DNA of 64,000 nt from NCBI GenBank assembly GCA_039916305.1, contig JBDSLR010000015.1:62001-126000 (forward strand). Reading direction: 5' to 3'. The position numbers and the translations under genes are program-made. Below are positions 45,931 through 54,418 of the stretch, one piece after another; within the stretch, counting starts at the first letter, position 1, and each line of letters starts with the position of its first letter. The DNA comes from JACMLD01 sp039916305. GTDB taxonomy: Bacteria > Bacteroidota > Bacteroidia > Chitinophagales > Chitinophagaceae. The notes under the pieces were generated by a model, which worked only from the letters and a program-made list of their open reading frames with translations, was not told where the DNA came from and made no database searches.

Positions 45931-46401
45931 ATGACGGCTAATATTGGAATTAACGAAAAGAACAGGCAGGGTGCAGCAGCAGCATTATCAAAAATTTTAG
46001 CTGATGAATACGTGCTTTACACAAAAACAAGAAACGCACACTGGAATGTAGAAGCTGTTGATTTTTTTGACAAGCACAAATTCTTTGAAGGACAATACGA
46101 ACAGATGATGATTTTATAGATGATGTGGCTGAACGCATCCGGTCGCTGGGACATTATGCCCCCGCTACGCTTAAACGAATGCTTGAGCTGATGCACCTGA
46201 CCGAATTAAGCCGCGCTGAAAATGACAGTAAAGGATTTATTACCGAACTGCTGGCAGACCAGAAAGTATTATCATTCAGCTGAGGGAAAATATCAGTCTT
46301 TTTAACGATGCGTTCCATGATTTGGGAACAAGCGATTTTATTACAGGCCTGATGGAAGATCACGAAAAATGGCCTGGTTTCTATGCGCTCATATTAGATA
46401 A
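45931..46401 (+). pseudogene. dps: Dps family ferritin-like DNA-protection protein with three frameshifts
   Basis: Dps oxidises and stores Fe2+ and shields DNA during oxidative stress. The first frame gives TANIGINEKNRQGAAAALSK, then TKTRNAHWNVEAVDFFDKHK, the ferroxidase centre. A shift at about 46110 is needed to continue with DDVAERIRSLGHYAPATLKR, then LMHLTELSRAENDSKGFITE. A second shift at about 46260 gives SIIIQLRENISLFNDAFHDL. A third at about 46370 restores MAWFLCAHIR and the stop at 46399. The protein would otherwise be complete at about 157 residues. The lesions are single-base, so the gene is dead unless the sequence has errors. Confidence 0.85.
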
Positions 46402-46454
46402 TCAGTATGTAATGTGGTACCAGGATACTGCCGTTTTTTATCAACCTATTTACT

Positions 46455-47024
46455 ATGATCAGAATTTTAGCAGCCTTTATAATGGCATCCCTGTTTCTTT
46501 CATGTGCATCTACTGAAGAAAAAAAAGCGGCTGATCCGGCCGTCTCAAATGCTGACAGTGCAGTTGCAGCCGTCAGCAATTATTTCCGCTCGTCGGGGGA
46601 TTCGATGATTATACCTTCTTTCGAAATTGAAGTGGTACTGAGCAAACTGGCCACAGAAAAACTGGCACGTGACAAAGAAACAGTTATTGTAGCGGCCTGG
46701 TTTGCGGGTTCACCCATGGATACCAGCTCCAAAGAATTTAAAGAGTCGGGAGAAATTTTTGTCAATACTGCACAGGTAGAATTGGCAGAAGGCAGGATTG
46801 CGAAATTTGAGCAGATAAAATTTGCAAAGTCGCTGTATGATTCACTGGCCGATAAAGATATACGGGTGCTGATAAATGTTTTTAGCGGGCGCAGGTCAAC
46901 GCAGGACAACCTGCTTGATTGTAGTATACTTTCTGAAAAGATGAGTGTAGTAAAAGATCGAAAATTTGTATTGGCCGGAAAGTTGATTGCTGAAGCGGTT
47001 GCAGATTCCAGCATCAACAAATAG
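46455..47024 (+). CDS. Lipoprotein of unknown function
   Basis: A 189-residue protein with a lipoprotein signal ending MASLFLSC. The mature part begins with an Ala-rich linker (KKAADPAVSNADSAVAAVSN) and folds into strands (SFEIEVVLSKLATEKLARDK, then TVIVAAWFAGSPMD). It ends KDRKFVLAGKLIAEAVADSS. The small mixed domain is reminiscent of exported dimeric proteins in Bacteroidota, but I recognise no family. It lies between the dead dps and the Nramp gene. Confidence 0.75.
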   Translation: MIRILAAFIMASLFLSCASTEEKKAADPAVSNADSAVAAVSNYFRSSGDSMIIPSFEIEVVLSKLATEKLARDKETVIVAAWFAGSPMDTSSKEFKESGEIFVNTAQVELAEGRIAKFEQIKFAKSLYDSLADKDIRVLINVFSGRRSTQDNLLDCSILSEKMSVVKDRKFVLAGKLIAEAVADSSINK

Positions 47025-47111
47025 AAATACCATTGAAAGCGCGGAAGGAATTTATAACAGGTTGTAGGGCATATAGAATGATTGCATCTAAGGCAGTTGT
47101 AAATAAAGAAG

Positions 47112-48380
47112 ATGAAAACAAAAAGATCTGCATTTTCCAAAATAAAACGCTTTTTTAGTATTCTTGGCCCGGGTCTGGTTACAGGTGCCAGTGATGATGA
47201 CCCATCCGGTATTGCCACCTATTCACAGGCTGGTGCCCAGTTTGGGCTTGGCACTCTATGGACCGCATTGATAACTTTTCCGCTGATGGCATCCATCCAG
47301 GAAATGTGTGCCAGGATTGGAATGGTTACATCAAAAGGATTAACCAGTACCATCCGTAATAATTATCCACGGCCCGTTTTGTATTTGATGATAGTGCTTA
47401 CTTTTCCCGCCGTAGTATTAAATATTGGAGCAGATATTGCCGGTATGGGCGCGGTGGCCAATCTTATTTTTCCGGCTGTTCACCCTGTGTTTTTTACTGT
47501 TGGGTTTACATTTATCCTGATGGTATTGATTATTTACCTGCCGTACCAGAAGATGTCGGCGTTTTTAAAATGGCTCTGTCTTTTTTTGTTGCTTTACATG
47601 GTAGTGCCTTTTCTTTCAAAACAAGACTGGGGGGCTATTATCCGGCACACTTTTATACCGACCATTCATTTTAATAAAGAATTTGTAGGCATTCTTGTTG
47701 CTATCCTGGGCACCACCATTTCACCCTATCTTTTCTTCTGGCAGGCTACTATGGAAGCAGAAGATGTACAGCACCAGGTACAAAAAATAGTAGTGGATAA
47801 AAGAGTGATCCAGAAGATGGACATGGATGTAAATTTTGGTATGCTGTTTTCCAATATAATCATGTTTTTTATTATACTTACCGCCGGCACGGTGTTGTAC
47901 AACGGTGGTATCCGGCAGATTGACACCGTGGAGCAGGCGGCAAAAGCATTGGAGCCCATTGCGGGCAAGCTTTCTTATTATCTTTTTGCCGCCGGTGTTA
48001 TTGGTACCGGCTTTTTAGCCATACCTGTTCTAAGCGGCAGCCTGTCTTATATATTATCAGATACGTTTGGATGGGATAGCAGCCTTGACAAAAAGTATTA
48101 TGAAGCAAAGCCCTTTTACATCGTTATTATTATTTCCCTGCTCACTGGCTTATGCATTAACTATATGGGTATAAGCCCCATCCAGGCACTTATCTATACG
48201 GCAATATTATATGGCGTTACTTCGCCGGTTATGATTGCTATCATATTGCATATTGCCAATAACAAAAAAGTAATGGGACAGTTTACCAACGGAAAATTGT
48301 CTAATGTACTAGGGTTTGCCACACTTGCACTGACTACTGTAGCAGCCGCTGCACTTTTATGGCTGCAATTGAAAGGATAA
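47112..48380 (+). CDS. Nramp family metal transporter, atypical motif
   Basis: A 422-residue membrane protein with about eleven helices. The first helix carries PGLVTGASDDDPSGIATYSQ instead of the canonical DPGN of MntH-type Nramp proteins. Where the canonical helix 6 has the metal-coordinating Met in a MPHN motif, this protein has TTISPYLFFWQATMEAEDVQ. Nramp proteins import Mn2+, Fe2+ or related ions with protons. The altered residues suggest a different ion, possibly Mg2+ as in Nramp-related magnesium transporters. That would fit the loss of corA 4 kb away, but it is inference. The gene is monocistronic and converges on the SDR gene. Confidence 0.9.
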   Translation: MKTKRSAFSKIKRFFSILGPGLVTGASDDDPSGIATYSQAGAQFGLGTLWTALITFPLMASIQEMCARIGMVTSKGLTSTIRNNYPRPVLYLMIVLTFPAVVLNIGADIAGMGAVANLIFPAVHPVFFTVGFTFILMVLIIYLPYQKMSAFLKWLCLFLLLYMVVPFLSKQDWGAIIRHTFIPTIHFNKEFVGILVAILGTTISPYLFFWQATMEAEDVQHQVQKIVVDKRVIQKMDMDVNFGMLFSNIIMFFIILTAGTVLYNGGIRQIDTVEQAAKALEPIAGKLSYYLFAAGVIGTGFLAIPVLSGSLSYILSDTFGWDSSLDKKYYEAKPFYIVIIISLLTGLCINYMGISPIQALIYTAILYGVTSPVMIAIILHIANNKKVMGQFTNGKLSNVLGFATLALTTVAAAALLWLQLKG

Positions 48381-48423
48381 TTGTACAGCCTGGTGATTTC
48401 AACTGGTTTGCATCTTTTTTTCC

Positions 48424-49113
48424 TTAGGACTTATTGTAAACTTTCAGCACCGTTTCCCGCAGGCTGCTGCCTTTATCTGAAGTAATGAATTCCATGGTAT
48501 CAGCCAGTGCTTCCGGTGTAACCCAGTTAGCGGGATCTGCATCCGGCATGCTTTTGCGGTTAAGGGCAGTGTCAATGGTGCTGGGTACAATTACGGCCGC
48601 GCTAATATTTTCATTCTTATTTTCTTCATTGATAAAATCAGCCAGTTTAAATAAGAGTGATTTTGTTAGCGCGTATGCCAGCAGGTCTTTTCCCTGTGCG
48701 GGATTTAATGCTGGACGTGCACCAATAAAAATCAGCCGGCCGTAACCATTTTGCTGCATGTGCTGCAATAAAGGCCGGGCCATAAAATAGGCAGTTTCAA
48801 AATTCAGGGAAAACATTTTATAGACGTCCGGGCCGGTAGTAGTAGCAATTTTACCGGCTGCAAATCCGCCCACCAGCATCAGGGCACCGTGTATTTTTCC
48901 ATGTCTAGCAATCATGGCTGCAATAAATGTATTGGTTGCTGCTTCATCAGTCAGGTTAACAGTGGTAAATGTATAAGCAGGATTACCCGCAGCAAATTCA
49001 AGGTGATTATCACTGCCGTCTACTGCAATTACCCGGTAACCTTCTGCTAAATATTTTTTTACACAAGCCGTACCCAGGTTGCCATTGGCGCCGGTAATTA
49101 TAATTGTTTTCAT
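48424..49113 (-). CDS. Short-chain dehydrogenase/reductase
   Basis: A 229-residue SDR with the N-terminal cofactor motif TIIITGANGNLGTACVKKYL and the acidic VDGSDNHLEFAAGN. The catalytic region has RLIFIGARPALNPAQG, where Gly or Ala sits at the usual Ser, then LAYALTKSLLFKL with the YxxxK pair. It ends VPSTIDTALNRK. The Ser change is also seen in quinonoid dihydropteridine reductase-like SDRs, so activity may be unusual. It stands alone, facing the Nramp gene. Confidence 0.9.
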   Translation of the reverse strand: MKTIIITGANGNLGTACVKKYLAEGYRVIAVDGSDNHLEFAAGNPAYTFTTVNLTDEAATNTFIAAMIARHGKIHGALMLVGGFAAGKIATTTGPDVYKMFSLNFETAYFMARPLLQHMQQNGYGRLIFIGARPALNPAQGKDLLAYALTKSLLFKLADFINEENKNENISAAVIVPSTIDTALNRKSMPDADPANWVTPEALADTMEFITSDKGSSLRETVLKVYNKS

Positions 49114-49221
49114 TGTCTTTGTTTATGCAACTAAGGTAACAATATTAAAGACTGGTTTTGGCATGCTGCGGATAGCTGGCGCAAATATGTATGTAAAAAT
49201 GTTATAACTATAGCAAATGCG

Positions 49222-52128
49222 TTACAGCAATGCCTGGTACAATACTTCCATCGGGTGCAATGCTTTCCGGCCGGTGCCGTCTTTTATCTGGTGACGGCAA
49301 CTTGTACCCGGTGCCGCAATGATGTGCGCGGCTGTTTGTTTGCGTACAGCAGGAAACAATACCATTTCACCAATTTTCATGGATAAATCGTAATGTTCTT
49401 TTTCATACCCAAATGAACCCGCCATGCCGCAGCAGCCGGATGGGATAGTTTCTACCGTGTAATTTTGTGGCAGCGACAATAACGCAACAGAAGGCGCTAC
49501 CGAAGACAATGCTTTTTGCTGGCAATGGCCATGCAATAGTACTTTTTTCTGTTCCTTACTGAATTGTTCTGCCGTGATATTGCCTTTTGCTATTTCAGCT
49601 GCAATGAATTCATCAATTAAAAAAACATTGGCCGAAAGTTGCTTAGCCATGTCAAGTTTATCATCGTCTGCAAGGTCAATGTATTCATCGCGGAAAGTAA
49701 GGATGGCTGATGGCTCTATGCCAATCAGCGGTGCCGCCGCCGTAATTACAGGGTGCAACAGTTCTATGTTTTTATTGGCAATTATTTTTGCTTTGCGTAT
49801 CAGCCCTTTTGATAACCAGGTTCTCCCGCTTTCAATATGGGCGGGTATAATCACTTCATAACCCAGTTTCTCCAGCAGTAATACAGAGGTGATGCCGATA
49901 GATGTGTCATTGTAATTGGTAAATTCATCACAGAACAAATATACTTGCCTGTTGCTGCTGGCTACCTGTTTGGGTCTTTTTTTATACCAGCCTTGCAGTG
50001 TAGTTGTATGCAGGGTAGGCATTGATCTTGCCGTGGCGAAACCGGAAATTTTTTTGATCATGGTGCTCATGCCCTTATTGGTCACCATAAAATTATACAT
50101 GCCTGGTAGCAGCGCACCCAGGCTGGCAGATTTGCTGAAATTGGCAATCAGCTTTGACCGGAAGGGTACACCATTGGCATCATAATAATGTTGCATAAAC
50201 TCCGCCTTCAGTTTTGCCACATCTACGTTTGACGGACATTCAGATTTACAGCCCTTGCAGCTAAGGCAAAGATCCATTACCTCATAGATTTCTTTGTGAT
50301 CATAACGGTTCAGCTTATCTGAATGGGTAAGAAACTCCCTTAAAATATTCGCTCTTGCACGCGTAGTATCTTTTTCATTACGGGTAGCCATAAACGAAGG
50401 GCACATGGTGCCACCTGATAAATGGGTTTTCCGGCAATCACCGGATCCGTTGCACTGTTCTGCATGCTGCAGTACATCCTGGTTATTGAAACGGAAGATG
50501 CTCTTAAAAGCTGGGGTCTGCTGGCCGGGCGTATAGCGCAGCATTGTATTCATTGGTGGCGTGTCAACAATCTTATTTGGATTGAAAATATTGTGCGGGT
50601 CCCAGGTGCGTTTTATTTCTTTCAGCAGCTGGTAATTTTTTTCGCCCACCATTTGTTTAATGAATTCCCCCCGCAGCCTGCCATCCCCATGTTCGCCGCT
50701 TAATGAGCCATTGTATTTCTTTACAAGGGTAGCAATTTCTTCCGCAATGCTTCGGAAAAGCTGGTTGCCTTCCGCTGTTTTAAGATTAATGATGGGACGA
50801 AGATGAATTTCCCCCGAGCCGGCATGTGCATAGTGCACCGAGTAGAGATTATATTTTTTCAGTATTTCATTGAAATCCCGGATATAAGCCGGCAAATCCT
50901 GCACATCTACGGCAGTATCTTCAATTACCGGAACAGCTTTATTATCACCGGGCAAATTGCTCAGCAATCCCAGCCCCGCTTTGCGGAGTGTCCATATCTT
51001 TTTGGTATCCTCACCAAACAACAACGGAAAATGATAACCAAGCCCCGCTGCACGCATATCAGCTTCTACCTGCTGTGCAATGGCCGTAATAGCGGCGCGA
51101 TCCGGCCGGGCAAATTCAATGACCAGTATGGCGCCGGGATCACCCTGCACAAAAAAACGGTTTTTGATCTGTTCCTTATTTTCTTTGGTGCACTCAAGTA
51201 TATAGTGGTCTATCAGTTCGCTGGCGCTGGGTTGATATTGCAGGGCAATCAGGTTAGCCCGCAAAGACTCATCAATGGTATTAAAATGAACACATAGTAA
51301 GCCGGTTTCTTTTGGCGGCAAAGGCACCACGTTGAGTTTTATCTCCGTAATAAAAGCCAGTGTGCCTTCTGACCCCGCTATCAGCTGGCAGAAATTAAAA
51401 TCAGGTTCACCAGCGGTAAAGGGTGCACTTTCTAACAATACATCCACCGCGTAACCTGTATTTCTGCGCTCTACTGTTTTTTTGGGAAACTCTTTTCTGA
51501 TTTCCTGCTGGTTATCATAATTGCTGAGCAGGCGCCTGACTGTTTTATAAATTCCTGCTTCCAGTGTCTCACCTTCGCATTTTTCATGAAAGGCATCTAT
51601 ACTGATTGCTTTAAATTCAGCACTGCTGCCATCACTCAGGATGGCCTTTATTTCCAGTAAATGCTCACGCGTACTCCGGTACACCACTGAATTAGAACCG
51701 CAGGAATTATTGCCTACCATGCCGCCAATCATGGCCCTGTTAGCGGTGGATGTCTCCGGGCCAAAAAATAAACCATGTGGCTTCAGGAACATGTTCAATT
51801 CATCGCGGATAACGCCGGGCTGTACACGCACCCAGTTTTCTGACGTATTCAGCTCAATTATTTGGGTAAAAAATTTCGAGACGTCCACTACTATGCCGCT
51901 GCCCACAACCTGTCCAGCCAGGGAAGTGCCGGCTGTCCTGGGAATAAGGGAGGTTTTGTGCTGCCCGGCATATGCAATTAACTGTTGAATATCTTTTACA
52001 GATTTTGGCACGGCTACTGCAAGGGGCATCTCGCGGTAGGCGGATGCATCTGTAGCGTACAGCGTACGCATGGTGGTATCATAGTAAAGTTCACCGTCTA
52101 ACTGCTGGGCTAAATCCTGTAATTGCAC
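49222..52128 (-). CDS. FAD-linked oxidoreductase with Fe-S C-terminal half (GlcD/D-lactate dehydrogenase-like)
   Basis: A 968-residue respiratory-type dehydrogenase. The N-terminal FAD_binding_4 module shows TSLIPRTAGTSLAGQVVGSG and GMVGNNSCGSNSVVY. The cap carries SVHYAHAGSGEIHLRPI and GSLSGEHGDGRLRGEFI, the motifs of GlcD and D-lactate/D-2-hydroxyglutarate dehydrogenases. After residue 550 there is a ferredoxin-like cluster (MDLCLSCKGCKSECPSNVDV) with CxxCxxCxxxCP. CCG-type motifs follow: HGHCQQKAL and IPSGCCGMAGSFGYEKEHYD. It would oxidise a 2-hydroxy acid and pass electrons through Fe-S to quinone. The fused domain order is frequent in Bacteroidota. It is monocistronic. Confidence 0.95.
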   Translation of the reverse strand: MQLQDLAQQLDGELYYDTTMRTLYATDASAYREMPLAVAVPKSVKDIQQLIAYAGQHKTSLIPRTAGTSLAGQVVGSGIVVDVSKFFTQIIELNTSENWVRVQPGVIRDELNMFLKPHGLFFGPETSTANRAMIGGMVGNNSCGSNSVVYRSTREHLLEIKAILSDGSSAEFKAISIDAFHEKCEGETLEAGIYKTVRRLLSNYDNQQEIRKEFPKKTVERRNTGYAVDVLLESAPFTAGEPDFNFCQLIAGSEGTLAFITEIKLNVVPLPPKETGLLCVHFNTIDESLRANLIALQYQPSASELIDHYILECTKENKEQIKNRFFVQGDPGAILVIEFARPDRAAITAIAQQVEADMRAAGLGYHFPLLFGEDTKKIWTLRKAGLGLLSNLPGDNKAVPVIEDTAVDVQDLPAYIRDFNEILKKYNLYSVHYAHAGSGEIHLRPIINLKTAEGNQLFRSIAEEIATLVKKYNGSLSGEHGDGRLRGEFIKQMVGEKNYQLLKEIKRTWDPHNIFNPNKIVDTPPMNTMLRYTPGQQTPAFKSIFRFNNQDVLQHAEQCNGSGDCRKTHLSGGTMCPSFMATRNEKDTTRARANILREFLTHSDKLNRYDHKEIYEVMDLCLSCKGCKSECPSNVDVAKLKAEFMQHYYDANGVPFRSKLIANFSKSASLGALLPGMYNFMVTNKGMSTMIKKISGFATARSMPTLHTTTLQGWYKKRPKQVASSNRQVYLFCDEFTNYNDTSIGITSVLLLEKLGYEVIIPAHIESGRTWLSKGLIRKAKIIANKNIELLHPVITAAAPLIGIEPSAILTFRDEYIDLADDDKLDMAKQLSANVFLIDEFIAAEIAKGNITAEQFSKEQKKVLLHGHCQQKALSSVAPSVALLSLPQNYTVETIPSGCCGMAGSFGYEKEHYDLSMKIGEMVLFPAVRKQTAAHIIAAPGTSCRHQIKDGTGRKALHPMEVLYQALL

Positions 52129-52347
52129 CTTAAATCCGGGTTGTTAAATGGTTGCCGGGATGCAAAAATAAGGCCTTTCGTCTTTCTTAAGAGCGCGATT
52201 TATGAAGGAACATAAAAGGGAGAGATATTAAATTAAATGCCTGTATTACAGGAACATAGGGATATAAAAAAGGGATTAGAAATAATAAAGTAAGTTACTT
52301 ACTGTTATAGCTAATCCCTCATTGTGGAAAATCTTTTGTGGTTACAA

Positions 52348-52611
52348 TCATGCAGCGTATCTCAGTTTCGTCTCTAAAGGCTTTAAAATCCTGTTCAATA
52401 ATTCTTTATCTACACTGGGTGTAACACCGTCTTTTTCTTTCAGCACCATCCACTCATTTTTTTCAGTATAGCGAAGGGTAAAAAAGTAATACCCATTTAA
52501 TTTGATAGGATATACAACTCCACGATAATCTTCTTCCTGGAAAACGTTGGCTTTTACCATATCTCCCCAGTAGCGAAAATTAATTTCTATCGATTTCATA
52601 AACCATCTCAT
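52348..52611 (-). CDS. Small conserved protein of unknown function
   Basis: An 87-residue protein (or 83 residues from the internal ATG at 52599). It reads MKSIEINFRYWGDMVKANVF, VVYPIKLNGYYFFTLRYTEK, and ends ELLNRILKPLETKLRYAA. The alternation of strands and a C-terminal helix suggests a small compact domain, but I know no family. There is no signal peptide. It lies alone, upstream of the FAD/Fe-S gene but 219 bases away. Confidence 0.65.
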   Translation of the reverse strand: MRWFMKSIEINFRYWGDMVKANVFQEEDYRGVVYPIKLNGYYFFTLRYTEKNEWMVLKEKDGVTPSVDKELLNRILKPLETKLRYAA

Positions 52612-53026
52612 AAACGCATAATTTGATTACTCAACGAAATTATCGTGCCTAAAACGACAATTGGTATTCACTGAAAGATATTTTTTTTGATATTAATATT
52701 ATTTTAACCACCTGTTTAATGTTTTTTCTCAAAAAGCCTGAACTGCTTGAATAAGTTGTTGCAACATCTAAAAACTTAAAATATGCAGACTTTCGACCAA
52801 TAAATGAAAACGCTTAGTAACTTTTTATTTTATTTTTTAAGTAGTCCATTATATTATAATGTTTGCCAATCTTTTGCTTGCACAATATTTATTGTCTTGA
52901 TGCAGGACTGCTGCGCAATCCCCTGATATCCGAATTTTACTAATTGGATCAACCGGATACCAGGCAGGTAGTTTTACCCGAATAATCGCTGCAGGTGAAG
53001 ATTCTGCCGTGGACTTATCTTTTGCC
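52612..53026. other. Intergenic region without a supported gene
   Basis: About 415 AT-rich bases between two minus-strand genes. No coding frame, terminator hairpin or clean promoter element is visible. The promoter of the small gene at 52348-52611 should lie at its left end. Confidence 0.35.
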
Positions 53027-53638
53027 CTATTCCTGACCGTAAGTGTTTGTGATAGGTTTAATAATGATCGCCGCAGCAGCCGCTCTTTCTGCTTGCCGGA
53101 TGTGCCGATGGTTATGTGCTATTATGAACTGGAGGGTATCACCCAGTTTTAAGGATATAATTGGAGCGATGGATATACCTGTACGGGTGGAGTTGAGGTT
53201 TACTGCGCGTGCTGCTTCCAGTAATGAAAGTATTTTTTCCTGCTGGTCAATAAAGTCAGCCATTACCGTATACCCATTTTCATTATTGGGATGAATATAT
53301 TTTTTAAACGCCTTCATTTTCTTTACGGGTATGCCATTGGCGCCGGGTTGCATTACGTGGGTAAAGTAATTGCCCAGCCAACCCGGAAAAAAATAATGCG
53401 CTGGCAGCTTTTCGTTCAGGCGGGCTTTTTTGATAGCTTTTTCTATAGCAGGCAGATAGTAATTGCCATAACTATTTAAATGGGCAAAACATTGTTTAGC
53501 GCTCCATTGCCCGGGCGACGGCTGAAAGGAGAATTGTTCGCCGGGCATTATTTGCCATTTTTGAATGGCCGCATCCAATAGTGTATTGGTTTGCTGTTCA
53601 AGCGTGGCCAGTAAATCTGCCGTATTTATTTTTTGCAT
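53027..53638 (-). CDS. DinB family protein
   Basis: A DinB-like protein of about 203 residues. The start at 53638 (MQKINTADLLATLEQQ) is preferred over 53659. The metal-site pattern is SPGQWSAKQCFAHLNSYGNY early and LGDTLQFIIAHNHRHIRQAE late, with the HNHRH histidines close together. It is encoded directly after a Crp/Fnr regulator on the same strand, an arrangement seen in other Bacteroidota. The family acts as metal-dependent thiol transferases or hydrolases, but the substrate is unknown. Confidence 0.9.
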   Translation of the reverse strand: MQKINTADLLATLEQQTNTLLDAAIQKWQIMPGEQFSFQPSPGQWSAKQCFAHLNSYGNYYLPAIEKAIKKARLNEKLPAHYFFPGWLGNYFTHVMQPGANGIPVKKMKAFKKYIHPNNENGYTVMADFIDQQEKILSLLEAARAVNLNSTRTGISIAPIISLKLGDTLQFIIAHNHRHIRQAERAAAAAIIIKPITNTYGQE

Positions 53639-53704
53639 CTTATTTAAATTATAATGCAAAGCTGCAGTATGCGCGGCTGGAAAATATTGGTCTGCACCAA
53701 GATT

Positions 53705-54295
53705 TTATATTTTGACAGTTCCCAGTAATTTACTGAAGGTGCTGGCGTCAATTGAAAGATAAGAGGCCAGGTATTTATGTGGTATTAATTGCAGTACGTG
53801 CGGACTGCGTGTGAGCAGTCTCCTGAATTTTTCTTCCGCAGAAAAACATTGTATCTCTATCTGCCGTTCCAGCACACCTGCCAAAGCAAAGGCGGTGGCC
53901 TTGAAAAATAATTGCTGTATACCCGGGTGTTTGCCCATCAGTTCATTCATCCGGGCATAGCTGGTACGCAAAAAAGAACTCGCGGTAAGCGTTTCAAGAA
54001 AATAGGGAGCAGGCTGCCTTGTTAAAAAGGAATCAGCCACACCGGAGAAAGAATACGGGTAGGTAAATACAATGGTAGCCTCTTTATCATTACTATGCAG
54101 GTAAAAAGCCCTTTGCACACCCGCGGTAACAAAGTATAAATGATTTTCTGTTTCGCCGGCTTTTGTAAGTACCACTTTTCTTTTGGCTGAAAAAGGTTGC
54201 CATGCAGCTGCCATATCATCCCAGGATGCGCCCTGCAGTGGATAAATGCCGTCTGTAAAAATTTTTAGCTGTTCAAGTTGCGGTGAAAAATCCAT
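53705..54295 (-). CDS. Crp/Fnr family transcriptional regulator
   Basis: A regulator of about 196 residues; ATG 54295 gives the N-terminus MDFSPQLEQLKIFTDGI. The cyclic-nucleotide-type jelly roll is seen as KRKVVLTKAGETENHLYFVT, AGVQRAFYL and ATIVFTYPYSFSGVADSFL. The C-terminal helix-turn-helix is HKYLASYLSIDASTFSKLLG, ending in KI. The canonical cAMP-binding Arg-Ser pair is not evident, as usual in Bacteroidota members of this group. The DinB gene follows 66 bases downstream and is its likely co-transcribed partner. Confidence 0.9.
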   Translation of the reverse strand: MDFSPQLEQLKIFTDGIYPLQGASWDDMAAAWQPFSAKRKVVLTKAGETENHLYFVTAGVQRAFYLHSNDKEATIVFTYPYSFSGVADSFLTRQPAPYFLETLTASSFLRTSYARMNELMGKHPGIQQLFFKATAFALAGVLERQIEIQCFSAEEKFRRLLTRSPHVLQLIPHKYLASYLSIDASTFSKLLGTVKI

Positions 54296-54418
54296 ACAAT
54301 AAAGATTGCTGTACAATTCTGACTTGTCAGTGGATATGTATGATTGCTTTTATTTTAGCCCGTATGAACCAAGATAAATAATTATACACAGGAAACTGCT
54401 GTTCTCTTGCTATGCTGA

